In this document: positions 35,313-43,725 of the stretch, one piece after another
Numbering within the stretch: position 1 is the first letter of the stretch
Layout of the letters: each line of letters starts with the position of its first letter
Origin: Streptomyces cylindrosporus
Lineage (GTDB): Bacteria > Actinomycetota > Actinomycetes > Streptomycetales > Streptomycetaceae
NCBI RefSeq assembly: GCF_022698165.1
Contig: NZ_JALDAY010000007.1
Coordinates: 372,001 to 436,000, forward strand
Length of the DNA stretch: 64,000 nucleotides
Reading direction: 5' to 3'
Made by a program: the position numbers and the translations under genes
The notes under the pieces: model-generated
Databases searched by the model: none
Seen by the model: only the letters and a program-made list of their open reading frames with translations
What the model was told of the DNA's origin: nothing

Positions 35313-35965
35313 CGCTGATACGCCACTTCGGCCATCTCGTAGAACTTCCACATGGCGCCTCCCGATGCAGTGCCCACGAAACGTGCCGGGCGCGACCGTT
35401 CCCAGAATTCACAGATGATCTCGCTCTGGAAGATCCGGTACATGCTCGCGTCCACCTCGTCGGCCGACATGTAGTCGACCATGTACGCCATGCATTGGAA
35501 CGACACGATCAGGTTGGCGTACAGGAACTGCTTCCGCTTCTCTGCGGAGATGTCGGGTCCCCAGCCCGGCCACACGTCGGCCAGCACGGGATCGTCGATG
35601 GCCGAGGTGATGAGGGCATGGTGCTGGGCCCTCACCGTGGCCTCCGCCATCCGCTGCGCGCATTCGTTGTTGATCCGCGCGTACTCGCTCTGCGACATCA
35701 CCTCATTGAGCTGGGCATCCAGCAACTCCCGCTGCATCTGCGTCTCTTGGCGTTGCTGGTGAAACGTCCTGATCATGTAGACGAGGACGACCATCGATGT
35801 CAGGCCGGCTGCAGCGCCGAAGGCCTGGCCGGCGTTGCCGCTCTGAGGGGACTGGAGGCCGGGCACGCGGACCAAGAGCATGGTGATGAGGACCGAGGCG
35901 GCGCAGGACGCCGCGACCACTGCGGCGACTGTGGCCAGTTCCTTGAGCATCTTCAGCGCGGACAT
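35288..35965 (-). CDS. DUF6082-family membrane-anchored protein
   Basis: A 225-residue protein with two N-terminal membrane segments (LATVAAVVAASCAASVLITMLL and GQAFGAAAGLTSMVVLVYM, about residues 10-60). The soluble part carries the DUF6082 pattern: RKQFLYANLIVSFQCMAY (about 145) and FWERSRPARF (about 192). This family is almost limited to streptomycetes and has no known function. Base composition looks less GC-rich than in the flanking genes. It has its own upstream region of 170 bp (35966-36135), in which I see no clear site. Confidence 0.8.
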   Translation of the reverse strand: MSALKMLKELATVAAVVAASCAASVLITMLLVRVPGLQSPQSGNAGQAFGAAAGLTSMVVLVYMIRTFHQQRQETQMQRELLDAQLNEVMSQSEYARINNECAQRMAEATVRAQHHALITSAIDDPVLADVWPGWGPDISAEKRKQFLYANLIVSFQCMAYMVDYMSADEVDASMYRIFQSEIICEFWERSRPARFVGTASGGAMWKFYEMAEVAYQRYRASETE

Positions 35966-36135
35966 CGCCCTGCACCCCCTGTGACGGCGGCACGGAACAC
36001 GTGCCGGCCTTCAGCACGGAGATGCCCAGGCCGCGTCACCACGACCTGGCGCACTCACGGCGCAGAGAGGCACAGACCTGCACGCGGTCCCTCGCGGCCA
36101 TCCTGACGCCTTGTCCAAGTTCCGTCCGGCAGAGT

Positions 36136-37569
36136 TCAGTTGTCCCGATACGCCTCCAGCAACCGCAGCCACACCTCGCTGATCGTCGGGAACGACGGGA
36201 CCGCGTGCCACAGGCGGCTGATCGGGACCTGGCCGGCGACGGCGACGGTGGCCGAGTGGATCAGCTCGCCCACGCCGGGGCCGACGAAGGTCACGCCGAG
36301 CAGGATCTCCGCCTCCAGGTCGACGACCATGCGGGCGCGGCCCTTGTAGCCGTCGGCGTACAGGCCCGCGCCGGAGGCCGAGGTCATGTCGACGTCGACC
36401 GCGCGGACCCGGTGGCCGGCCTGTTCCGCCTCGGCGAGGGAGAGGCCCACGGCCGCCGCCTCCGGGTCGGTGAAGACGACCTGGGGGACGGCGTGGTGGT
36501 CGGCGGTGGCGGCGTGGGCGCCCCAGGGGTCGGACTCCAGGATCGGCACGCCGGAGGCGCGGGCGGCGATGGCGGCGCCCGCGATGCGCGCCTGGTACTT
36601 GCCCTGGTGGGTGAGGAGGGCGCGGTGGTTGACGTCGCCGACCGCGTAGAGCCAGTCGCTGCCGGTGACGCGGAGGCTGTCGTCGACCGGCAGCCAGCCG
36701 CCCGGTTCCAGGCCGACGGTGTCGAGGCCGATGTCGGCGGTGCGCGGCCTGCGGCCGGTGGCGAAGAGGATCTCGTCGGCCTCGATGCGGTCGCCGGTGT
36801 CGGTCACGACCACGACCGTGCCGTTCTCGCGGGTCACCGACTCGACCGAGGTGCCGGTGCGGACGTCCGCGCCGGCCTCGGTGAGGGCCTCGGCGACGAA
36901 CTCCCCGGCGAACGGCTCCATGCGGCCCAGCAGGCCCTTGCCGCGGACGAGGAGCGTGACCTCGGAGCCCAGGGCCTGCCAGGCGGTGGCCATCTCGGTG
37001 GCGACCACTCCCCCGCCGACCACGACGAGCCGGCCGGGCACGGCCTGCGCGCTCGTGGCGTTCCTGCTGGTCCACGGCTTGACCTCGGCCAGGCCCGGCA
37101 GGTCGGGCAGTACGGCGTCGGTGCCGGTGCAGACGGCGACGGCGTGCCGTGCGGTGAGCACCTTCTGTCCGCCGTCGGCGCCGGTGACGGTCACCGTGCG
37201 CGGGCCGGTCAGCCGGCCGTGGCCGCGGTGCAGGTCGGCGCCGATGCCGTCGAGCCACTGGGCGGCGCCGTCGTCGTGCCAGTCGGATGTGTAGTAGTTG
37301 CGATGGGCGAGGACCGCCTCGGCGTCCAGGGGGCCCTGCACCGACTGGCGCAGGCCGGGCACCCGGCGGGCGTCCGCGCGGGCGATCACCGGGCGCAGCA
37401 GGGCCTTGCTGGGAATGCAGGCCCAGTACGAGCACTCGCCGCCGACCAGCTCGCTCTCCACGACCGCGGTGGACAGGCCGGCCGCGCGGGTGCGGTCGGC
37501 GACGTTCTCCCCCACCGGGCCGGCCCCGAGCACCACGACGTCGTACGCGAAGGTTTCCGTTTCCGTCAT
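36136..37569 (-). CDS. Flavin-dependent disulfide reductase (dihydrolipoamide dehydrogenase/mercuric reductase-like)
   Basis: A 477-residue pyridine nucleotide-disulfide oxidoreductase. FAD binding VVVLGAGPVGENVADR lies at about residue 10. The redox-active pair is in GGECSYWACIPSKALL (C-x4-C, about 45-55), a variant of the usual GGTCLNxGCIPSK. The NAD(P) loop is VVVGGGVVATEMA, then the FAD motif LYAVGDVN, and the C-terminal HAVPSFPTISE replaces the standard HAHPT. The atypical active site suggests it is not a lipoamide dehydrogenase; a low-molecular-weight thiol or quinone is possible. It is divergent from thioredoxin. Confidence 0.88.
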   Translation of the reverse strand: MTETETFAYDVVVLGAGPVGENVADRTRAAGLSTAVVESELVGGECSYWACIPSKALLRPVIARADARRVPGLRQSVQGPLDAEAVLAHRNYYTSDWHDDGAAQWLDGIGADLHRGHGRLTGPRTVTVTGADGGQKVLTARHAVAVCTGTDAVLPDLPGLAEVKPWTSRNATSAQAVPGRLVVVGGGVVATEMATAWQALGSEVTLLVRGKGLLGRMEPFAGEFVAEALTEAGADVRTGTSVESVTRENGTVVVVTDTGDRIEADEILFATGRRPRTADIGLDTVGLEPGGWLPVDDSLRVTGSDWLYAVGDVNHRALLTHQGKYQARIAGAAIAARASGVPILESDPWGAHAATADHHAVPQVVFTDPEAAAVGLSLAEAEQAGHRVRAVDVDMTSASGAGLYADGYKGRARMVVDLEAEILLGVTFVGPGVGELIHSATVAVAGQVPISRLWHAVPSFPTISEVWLRLLEAYRDN

Positions 37570-37619
37570 GGGGTCAGTCTGGTGGGTGGTGTGCGCTCGG
37601 ACCACACGGGTAGGGGCGC

Positions 37620-37645
37620 GGAATACGTGTCCGGTCGGCCGTGTT
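37620..37645 (+). promoter_or_regulatory. SigR-type promoter of the thioredoxin gene
   Basis: GGAAT (37620-37624), exactly 18 bp, then GTT (37643-37645, continuing GTTG) matches the GGAAT-N18-GTT consensus of the Streptomyces thiol-stress sigma factor SigR. It lies 46 bp upstream of the thioredoxin ATG. Thioredoxin genes are classic SigR targets, so disulfide stress should induce this gene. Confidence 0.8.
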
Positions 37646-37690
37646 GTGCGGACGGCTTCGCCCCGACAGCAGGAAGAGGGATTTCAGGTC

Positions 37691-38077
<387 letters not shown>

Positions 38078-38086
38078 CGGCCCGTC

Positions 38087-39523
38087 CTAGAACGGGTACG
38101 GCGCCACGTCGCCCCGCACCGTCGTCCAGCGCACGTCGGTGAAGGCCTCCAGGTTGGCCTCGCCGCCGAAGCGGGCGCCGGTGCCGGACGCGGCGATGCC
38201 GCCGAAGGGCGCCACGGCCTCGTCGTTCACCGTCTGGTCGTTGATGTGGACGATGCCGGTCGGGATGCGCTCGGCGAGGTCGAGGCCGCGGGCCGTGTCC
38301 CGGGTGACGATGCCCAGGGACAGCCCGTACTCCCCCGCCGAGGCCAGGGCCGCCGCCTCGTCGGCGGTGGCGAAGGAGCGTACGGGCGCGACCGGGCCGA
38401 AGACCTCCTCGGCGTAGGCGGGGCTCTGGTCGTCGACGCCCGCGAGGACGGTCGGCCGGTAGAAGAGCCGCTCGTGGGTGCCGCCCGCGGCCAGCTTGGC
38501 GCCCCGGGAGGTGCTGGCCTCGACCAGGCCGTGCACCTTGGCGAGCTGGGCGTCGTCGATGATCGGGCCGAGGTGGACCTGCTCGCGGTGCGGGTCGCCG
38601 ACGGCGAGGGAGTCGGCCTTGGCGGCGAGCCGCTCGACGTAGTCCTCGTACAGCGACTGATGGACCAGGTGGCGGCCGGTCGTCATGCAGATCTGGCCCT
38701 GGTGGAAGAAGGATCCCCAGGCCGCCGTGGAGATCACGGCGTCGATGTCGGCGTCCTCGAGGACGACCATGGCGGAGTTGCCGCCGAGTTCCAGGTGCAC
38801 GCGCTTGAGGTGGCGGCCGCCCGCCTCGCCGACCGCGCGGCCCGCCGCGGTGGAGCCGGTGAAGGAGATGACCGGCACGCGCGGGTCGGCGACCAGCGCC
38901 TGGCCGACGTCCGGGCCGCCCGGCAGCACGTGCAGCAGCCCCTCGGGCAGACCCGCCTCCGCGAAGACCGCGGCCAGTGACAGGCCGCCGCAGACCGCCG
39001 TGCGCGGGTCCGGCTTCAGGACGACCGCGTTGCCGAGGGCGAGGGCGGGGGCGACCGAGCGGATGGAGAGGATCAGCGGCGCGTTGAAGGGCGAGATCAC
39101 GCCCACCACGCCGACCGGGACCCGCCGGGTGTACGACAGCCTCGGCGCCTCGCTGGGCAGGATCTGGCCGGCCGGGCGGGAGGCCAGCGCGGCGGCCTCG
39201 TAGCACTCCTGGGCGGCCACGTGCAGCTCGAAGTCCGCCTTGCCGGCGATGGAGCCGGACTCCCGCACGATCCACTCGCGCAGCTCGTCGGCGTGCGCGG
39301 CGAACAGGTCGCCGGCCTTGCGCAGCACCCCGGCGCGCACGAAGTGCGGCACCCGGGCCCACTCGGTCTGGGCGGCGCGGGCGGTCTCGGCGGCCGTGCC
39401 GACGTCCTCGGCGGAGGCGAGGGTGACGGTGGCGAGGGTGTCCCCGGTGGCGGGCTCTGTCACGGCGTACTCCGGCCCCGACAGGGGGCGGGACTGCCAG
39501 GTCTTCGGGTCGAGCAACGGCAT
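38087..39523 (-). CDS. Aldehyde dehydrogenase (benzaldehyde/vanillin type)
   Basis: A 478-residue NAD(P)-dependent aldehyde dehydrogenase close to bacterial benzaldehyde/vanillin dehydrogenases. The general-base Glu is in HLELGGNSAMVV (about residue 245) and the catalytic Cys in FFHQGQICMTTGR (about 281). It is last in a LacI/pobA/aldehyde dehydrogenase operon (17 bp after pobA). The obvious role is oxidation of 4-hydroxybenzaldehyde or vanillin to the acid used by PobA (inference from context). ATG 39523 follows GGAGAGCC. Confidence 0.9.
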   Translation of the reverse strand: MPLLDPKTWQSRPLSGPEYAVTEPATGDTLATVTLASAEDVGTAAETARAAQTEWARVPHFVRAGVLRKAGDLFAAHADELREWIVRESGSIAGKADFELHVAAQECYEAAALASRPAGQILPSEAPRLSYTRRVPVGVVGVISPFNAPLILSIRSVAPALALGNAVVLKPDPRTAVCGGLSLAAVFAEAGLPEGLLHVLPGGPDVGQALVADPRVPVISFTGSTAAGRAVGEAGGRHLKRVHLELGGNSAMVVLEDADIDAVISTAAWGSFFHQGQICMTTGRHLVHQSLYEDYVERLAAKADSLAVGDPHREQVHLGPIIDDAQLAKVHGLVEASTSRGAKLAAGGTHERLFYRPTVLAGVDDQSPAYAEEVFGPVAPVRSFATADEAAALASAGEYGLSLGIVTRDTARGLDLAERIPTGIVHINDQTVNDEAVAPFGGIAASGTGARFGGEANLEAFTDVRWTTVRGDVAPYPF

Positions 39524-39539
39524 GACGGCTCTCCGTTCG

Positions 39540-40736
39540 TCACCGGCGGGACTCGGCTCGGGTGATGAGCGGAAGTCCCGAGTAGTTGGCGGCCAGTTCG
39601 GCCGCGGCATGGCGGGACGCGGTGATGCGGCGCAGCCGTGCGAGCTGCAGCCGGTTCTCGAACGCGTCCCCATCTGGTTGAGCGTGCAACATCCTAGTCA
39701 TGTCGTACGAGAATCGGGTGGCCTGCCACACCCGGCCGAGGCACAAGTCCGAGTAGGCGTCGAGGAGTTGCTCGGATCCGGTGCGGTGCAGCTCGGCGAG
39801 GGCGCGGTGCAGGACCCGGACGTCGGAGACGGCGAGGTTGAGGCCCTTGGCGCCGGTCGGCGGCACGATGTGCGCGGCGTCCCCGGCGAGCAGCAGCCGC
39901 CCGTGCCGCATCGGCTCGTGGACGTAACTGCGCATCGGTGTCACGGACTTGGCGGTGATCGGGCCGCGCCGGAGGGTCCAGTCGGCGTCGACCGCGAAGC
40001 GGGCGGCGAGTTCGTCCCAGACGCGGTCGTCGGGCCAGTCCTCGGGGTCGGTGTCGTTCGGGACCTGGAGGTAGAGGCGGGAGACGTGCGGGGAGCGCAT
40101 GCTGTGCAGGGCGAAGCCCCGCTCGCCGCGCGCGTAGATCAACTCCTCGCAGGAGGGGGCGACGTCGGCGAGGATGCCGAGCCAGGAGTACGGGTAGTCG
40201 TGCGCGTACGAGCGGCTGCTCGCGGCCGGGAAGGTGTCGCGGGAGATGCCGTGGAAGCCGTCGGCGCCGACCACCCAGTCGCAGCTCAGGGTCTGCTCGC
40301 GCCCTTCGCGCAGGAAGCGCACGACGGGCGACTCGCTCTCCGGCTTCTCCACGGCGAGGGCCTCCGCCTCGAACAACAGCGGTGGCCCGTCGGCGAGTTG
40401 GAGGGCGACGAGGTCCTTCACGATCTCGGTCTGGGCGTAGATGGTGACGGTGCGGCCGCCGGTGAGGGTCGGGAAGTCGATGTGGTGGCGTTCCCGGTCG
40501 AAGCGCAGCTCGATGCCCTGGTGGACCAGGCCCTCGGCGGTCAGTCGCTCGGCGGCGCCGGCCTCGCGCAGGGCGTCGACCGTGCCCTGCTCCAGCATCC
40601 CGGCGCGCTGGCGGTGCTCGACGTACTCACGGGTCCTGGCCTCCAGGACGACGCAGTCGATGCCCGTGCGGTGCAGCAGCCTGGCGAGGAGCAGCCCGGC
40701 CGGGCCGCCGCCGATGATGCCGACCGTCGTGCGCAT
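39540..40736 (-). CDS. pobA: 4-hydroxybenzoate 3-monooxygenase
   Basis: A 398-residue flavoprotein hydroxylase that converts 4-hydroxybenzoate to protocatechuate with NAD(P)H and O2. Length matches PobA. Motifs: GIIGGGPAGLLLARLLHRTG at the N terminus, RQRAGMLEQG (about residue 41-50, the segment holding the PobA arginine), VVGADGFHGISRD and LLLAGDAAHIVPPTGAKG. It is followed by an aldehyde dehydrogenase and preceded by a LacI regulator 18 bp upstream, all on one strand. The ring-cleavage (pca) genes are not in the window. Confidence 0.92.
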   Translation of the reverse strand: MRTTVGIIGGGPAGLLLARLLHRTGIDCVVLEARTREYVEHRQRAGMLEQGTVDALREAGAAERLTAEGLVHQGIELRFDRERHHIDFPTLTGGRTVTIYAQTEIVKDLVALQLADGPPLLFEAEALAVEKPESESPVVRFLREGREQTLSCDWVVGADGFHGISRDTFPAASSRSYAHDYPYSWLGILADVAPSCEELIYARGERGFALHSMRSPHVSRLYLQVPNDTDPEDWPDDRVWDELAARFAVDADWTLRRGPITAKSVTPMRSYVHEPMRHGRLLLAGDAAHIVPPTGAKGLNLAVSDVRVLHRALAELHRTGSEQLLDAYSDLCLGRVWQATRFSYDMTRMLHAQPDGDAFENRLQLARLRRITASRHAAAELAANYSGLPLITRAESRR

Positions 40737-40754
40737 GGGCGTCTCCCCAGGGGT

Positions 40755-41789
40755 TCAGCTGGAGTCGCGGTGGACCACCGAGGCTCCGAGCACCTTGTGC
40801 GTCTCGGGCGCGGCACCCGGGTTGCGCACCGCGCGGTCGACGAGTTCGGCGAGGTCGCGGCCGGACGGCAGCTCAATGTGGACCGTGCTGAGCCGGGGCC
40901 TGAGCAGCCGGCCGAGCATGAGGTCGTCGGCGCCGATGACGGCCGTGTCCTCCGGTATGCGCACGCCCTCGTCCTGAAGGGCGCGCATCACCAGCATCGC
41001 GTATTCGTCGTTGTAGGCGAACACGGCGTCGAGGTCCAGCTCGCGCCAGCGGGCGGCGAGGCGCGAGGCGGCCTCCTCCTCGTAGGCGAGGGGCAGCTCG
41101 GTGACAGTGGCGTCGGTGCCGTGCAGGGCGCGCCGGACGCCTTCGAGGCGGGGCTGGGAGAAGGACTCCAGGCCGGCCTCGCCGGGCACGACCACGCCGA
41201 TCCGACGCCGGCCGCGGTCGAAGAGGTGGCTGCCGGCGCAGTGGCCGACGGCCTCGTGGTCCATGAGGAGGGAGTGGGCGCCGTCGACGCATTCGGGGCC
41301 GAGGGTGACGACGGCCCGGGCGCCGGAGCGCTTGAGCACGGACACGCCCTGCGGGCCGAGTCCGGCGCCGGGCACCAGGACGGCGACCGGGCGCAGTTCG
41401 GCCCAGGCGCGGGCGGCCTCGTCGCCGTACACACCGATCGAGCCGTACTGGACGACGGTGTAGTCGAGGCGGCCGAGCGCCCACTGCAGTTCACTGATGA
41501 ACTGGCTGTAGAGCGGGCCGACGGGGAAGTCCGGCGCGGGCATCAGGACCATGCGGCTGTGTCCGGCGCGCAGACTGCGGGCGGCCGCGTGGGGCACGTA
41601 CCCGAGTTCCTTGGCGGCCTCGTGGACGCGGCGGCGGGTGGGTTCGCTGATCCGTACGGCGCTGGTGTTGTTCAGGACGTACGAGACGGTCGCGCGCGAG
41701 ACGCCGGCCAGGCGGGCCACATCGGCGCTCGTCGGCACGGGGCGCGGTGCGGGGGACGAGTGCGGGGGCGGGTTCGGTATCTGCACCAT
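40755..41789 (-). CDS. LacI-family transcriptional regulator
   Basis: A 344-residue LacI regulator: helix-turn-helix ADVARLAGVSRATVSYVLNN (about residues 21-40), hinge helix AARSLRAG and a C-terminal sugar-binding-like domain. It is the first gene of the operon with pobA and an aldehyde dehydrogenase, so it probably controls aromatic catabolism although most LacI proteins sense sugars. The start could also be ATG 41801 or 41828 in the same frame; none has a strong ribosome site. It is divergent from a TetR gene. Confidence 0.87.
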   Translation of the reverse strand: MVQIPNPPPHSSPAPRPVPTSADVARLAGVSRATVSYVLNNTSAVRISEPTRRRVHEAAKELGYVPHAAARSLRAGHSRMVLMPAPDFPVGPLYSQFISELQWALGRLDYTVVQYGSIGVYGDEAARAWAELRPVAVLVPGAGLGPQGVSVLKRSGARAVVTLGPECVDGAHSLLMDHEAVGHCAGSHLFDRGRRRIGVVVPGEAGLESFSQPRLEGVRRALHGTDATVTELPLAYEEEAASRLAARWRELDLDAVFAYNDEYAMLVMRALQDEGVRIPEDTAVIGADDLMLGRLLRPRLSTVHIELPSGRDLAELVDRAVRNPGAAPETHKVLGASVVHRDSS

Positions 41790-41840
41790 GACGTACGGCA
41801 TCTTTGCAGAACCTGTGTCCGGGGCCACACCCGGGATCTG

Positions 41841-41890
41841 ACGAACATGTTCGTAACGAACTTGTTCGGAGCGAACATGTTCGTTAGGGT
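41841..41890 (+). promoter_or_regulatory. Promoter with three phased CGAAC-NN-GTTCG operators
   Basis: Palindromes centred at 41847.5 (ACGAACATGTTCGT, 41841-41854), 41862.5 (CGAACTTGTTCG, 41857-41868) and 41877.5 (CGAACATGTTCG, 41872-41883) repeat with an exact 15-bp pitch. The middle one contains a TTGTTC -35 box (41862-41867). A TAGGGT -10 box (41885-41890) follows after 17 bp and stands 6 nt before the TetR ATG, so the message is leaderless. Binding of the encoded TetR protein here would autoregulate the operon. Confidence 0.75.
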
Positions 41891-41896
41891 GGGGGC

Positions 41897-42568
41897 ATGA
41901 CAGAGCGTCCCGACACCCCCCGCAGCCGCCGTGAGCGCCCGGCCAAACCGGCCCTGACCAGGGAGGGGATCGTGGCCGCCGCGGTCGCGATCCTGCGTGC
42001 CGAGGGCCTGCAGAAAGTGACCATGCGGCGCCTGGCGCAGGAGCTCGACACCGGCCCGGCCTCGCTGTACGTGTACGTCCGCAACACCGCGGAGCTGCAC
42101 GCGGCCGTCCTGGACGAGCTGCTGGGCACGGTCGGACCGGCCCCGGCCGAGGGCTCGTGGCGCGAGCGCCTGGAGCGGGTGCTCACCGCGTACACCGCGA
42201 TGCTCTTCGAGCACCCCAGCCTGGCCCGCTCGGCGCTCACGGCCCGGCCGAGCGGCCCGCACTACCTGAACCTGATCGAGACGCTGCTCGCGCTGCTCGA
42301 CGAGGGCGGGGTCCCCCCGGCCCAGGCCGCGTGGGGCGTCGACCTGCTGTTGCAGCACGCCACCGCGACGGCGGCCGAGCACAGCGCCGAGGCCTCCGAG
42401 GAGGACTGGGACGCGTTGCGCTCCACCCTGCGCTCGGTCTCGGACCGGACCCATCCACGCATCGCCGCGCTCGGCGACGCCCTGCTCTCCGGAGCGCCCG
42501 AGGCCCGTCTGTCGTGGGCCCTGCGCGCACTGATCGCCGGCATCGAGCGGACCGCCGTGACCGACTGA
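41897..42568 (+). CDS. TetR/AcrR-family regulator
   Basis: A 223-residue TetR regulator. The N-terminal DNA-binding domain is visible as REGIVAAAVAILRAEGLQKVTMRRLAQELDTGPASLYVYV (residues about 22-61, quoted in two halves in effect: ALTREGIVAAAVAILRAEG and RRLAQELDTGPASLYVYV). The C-terminal part is a TetR_C-type ligand domain. It precedes a TetX-like monooxygenase by 16 bp in one operon. Three phased palindromes cover its promoter. Confidence 0.9.
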   Translation: MTERPDTPRSRRERPAKPALTREGIVAAAVAILRAEGLQKVTMRRLAQELDTGPASLYVYVRNTAELHAAVLDELLGTVGPAPAEGSWRERLERVLTAYTAMLFEHPSLARSALTARPSGPHYLNLIETLLALLDEGGVPPAQAAWGVDLLLQHATATAAEHSAEASEEDWDALRSTLRSVSDRTHPRIAALGDALLSGAPEARLSWALRALIAGIERTAVTD

Positions 42569-42584
42569 CCTCAAGGAGAACGTC

Positions 42585-43718
42585 ATGACCACCAACCACC
42601 CCATCGCTGTCGTCGGCGCCGGCCTCGGCGGCCTCGCCCTCGCCCGTGTGCTGCACGCGCACGGCGTCGAGGCGGCCCTCTTCGACCTGGACGCCTCCCC
42701 CGCCGCCCGCACCCAGGGCGGCATGCTCGACATCCACGACAACTCCGGTCAGGTGGCGCTGCGCGCCGCGGGCCTGTACGAGGAGTTCCTGGGCCTCGTC
42801 CACCAGGGCGGTCAGGCCACGCGGATCCTGGACAAGGACGCGGTGGTGCACCGCGAGGAGGCCGACGACCCCGCGCGCGGGCGCCCCGAGATCGACCGCG
42901 GCGACCTGCGCGACCTGCTGCTCGGCTCACTGCCCGAGGGGACCGTCCGCTGGGGCGCCAAGGTGACCGGCGCGCGACCGCTGGGCGGCGGCCGGCACGA
43001 GGTGACGCTCGCCGACGGCACCGTGTTCACCACGGATCTGCTGGTCGGCGCGGACGGCGCCTGGTCGCGGGTGCGGTCGCTGGTGTCCGGCGCGCGGCCC
43101 TCGTACACCGGGATCTCGTTCGTCGAGGCGGATCTGCGGGACGCCGATCTGCGGCACCCGGTGAGTGCCGAGGTGGTGGGCGGCGGCATGCTGTTCGCGC
43201 TCGGGGCCGGCCGGGGTTTCCTCGCGCACCGCGAGACCGACGGCAGCCTGCACGTCTACGCGGCCGTGGAGGCTCCCGAGGAGTGGCTCGACGGCGTCGA
43301 CTTCGGCGACACCGAGGCGGCCAAGGAGCAGGTGCTTCAGCACTTCGCCGGCTGGGACAAGAGCCTGCGGGCGCTGGTCGCGGACGCCGACGGCGCTCTC
43401 GTGCCGCGGCGCATCCACGCCCTGCCCGTCGGGCACAGGTGGGAGCGCGTCCCGGGCGTCACGCTGCTCGGCGACGCCGCGCACCTGATGTCCCCGTTCG
43501 CCGGCGAGGGCGCCAACCTGGCCCTGCTGGACGGGGCCGAGCTGGGCCTGGCCCTGGTGGCGCACCCCGGTGACACCGAGGCCGCGCTGGCCGCCTACGA
43601 GGAGAAGCTGTTCCCGCGCAGCGAGCACGCGGCGCTGGAGTCGGCCCGGGGCGGCGAGCTGCTCTTCCGCGCCGACGCGCCGCTGGGCCTGGTCGAGATG
43701 TTCGCCGCCCACGACTGA
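42585..43718 (+). CDS. FAD-dependent monooxygenase, TetX-like
   Basis: A 377-residue class A flavin monooxygenase. The N-terminal dinucleotide loop is VVGAGLGGLALARVLHAHG, followed by GGMLDIHDNSGQ, a segment characteristic of TetX-like proteins. The DG motif is LVGADGAWSRVRS and the GD motif LLGDAAHLMSPFAGEGAN. TetX relatives hydroxylate tetracyclines, but environmental homologues act on many phenolic or polyketide compounds, so resistance should not be assumed. ATG 42585 follows AAGGAGA. It is under control of the adjacent TetR gene (inference). Confidence 0.88.
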   Translation: MTTNHPIAVVGAGLGGLALARVLHAHGVEAALFDLDASPAARTQGGMLDIHDNSGQVALRAAGLYEEFLGLVHQGGQATRILDKDAVVHREEADDPARGRPEIDRGDLRDLLLGSLPEGTVRWGAKVTGARPLGGGRHEVTLADGTVFTTDLLVGADGAWSRVRSLVSGARPSYTGISFVEADLRDADLRHPVSAEVVGGGMLFALGAGRGFLAHRETDGSLHVYAAVEAPEEWLDGVDFGDTEAAKEQVLQHFAGWDKSLRALVADADGALVPRRIHALPVGHRWERVPGVTLLGDAAHLMSPFAGEGANLALLDGAELGLALVAHPGDTEAALAAYEEKLFPRSEHAALESARGGELLFRADAPLGLVEMFAAHD

Positions 43719-43725
43719 GCGGGGC

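Noticed and set aside
35966..36135. Possible small gene or RNA in the gap between the DUF6082 and reductase genes
   Set aside because: No ribosome site, coherent frame, hairpin with T-run or promoter was seen in these 170 bp.
39240..41900. 886-codon plus-strand frame across pobA and the LacI gene
   Set aside because: It is antisense to two well-supported genes, and its translation is a low-complexity Gly/Val/Ala/Asp chain.
42585..43718. Tetracycline resistance call for the TetX-like gene
   Set aside because: Only family-level resemblance is visible; environmental homologues have many substrates and no tetracycline genes are nearby.
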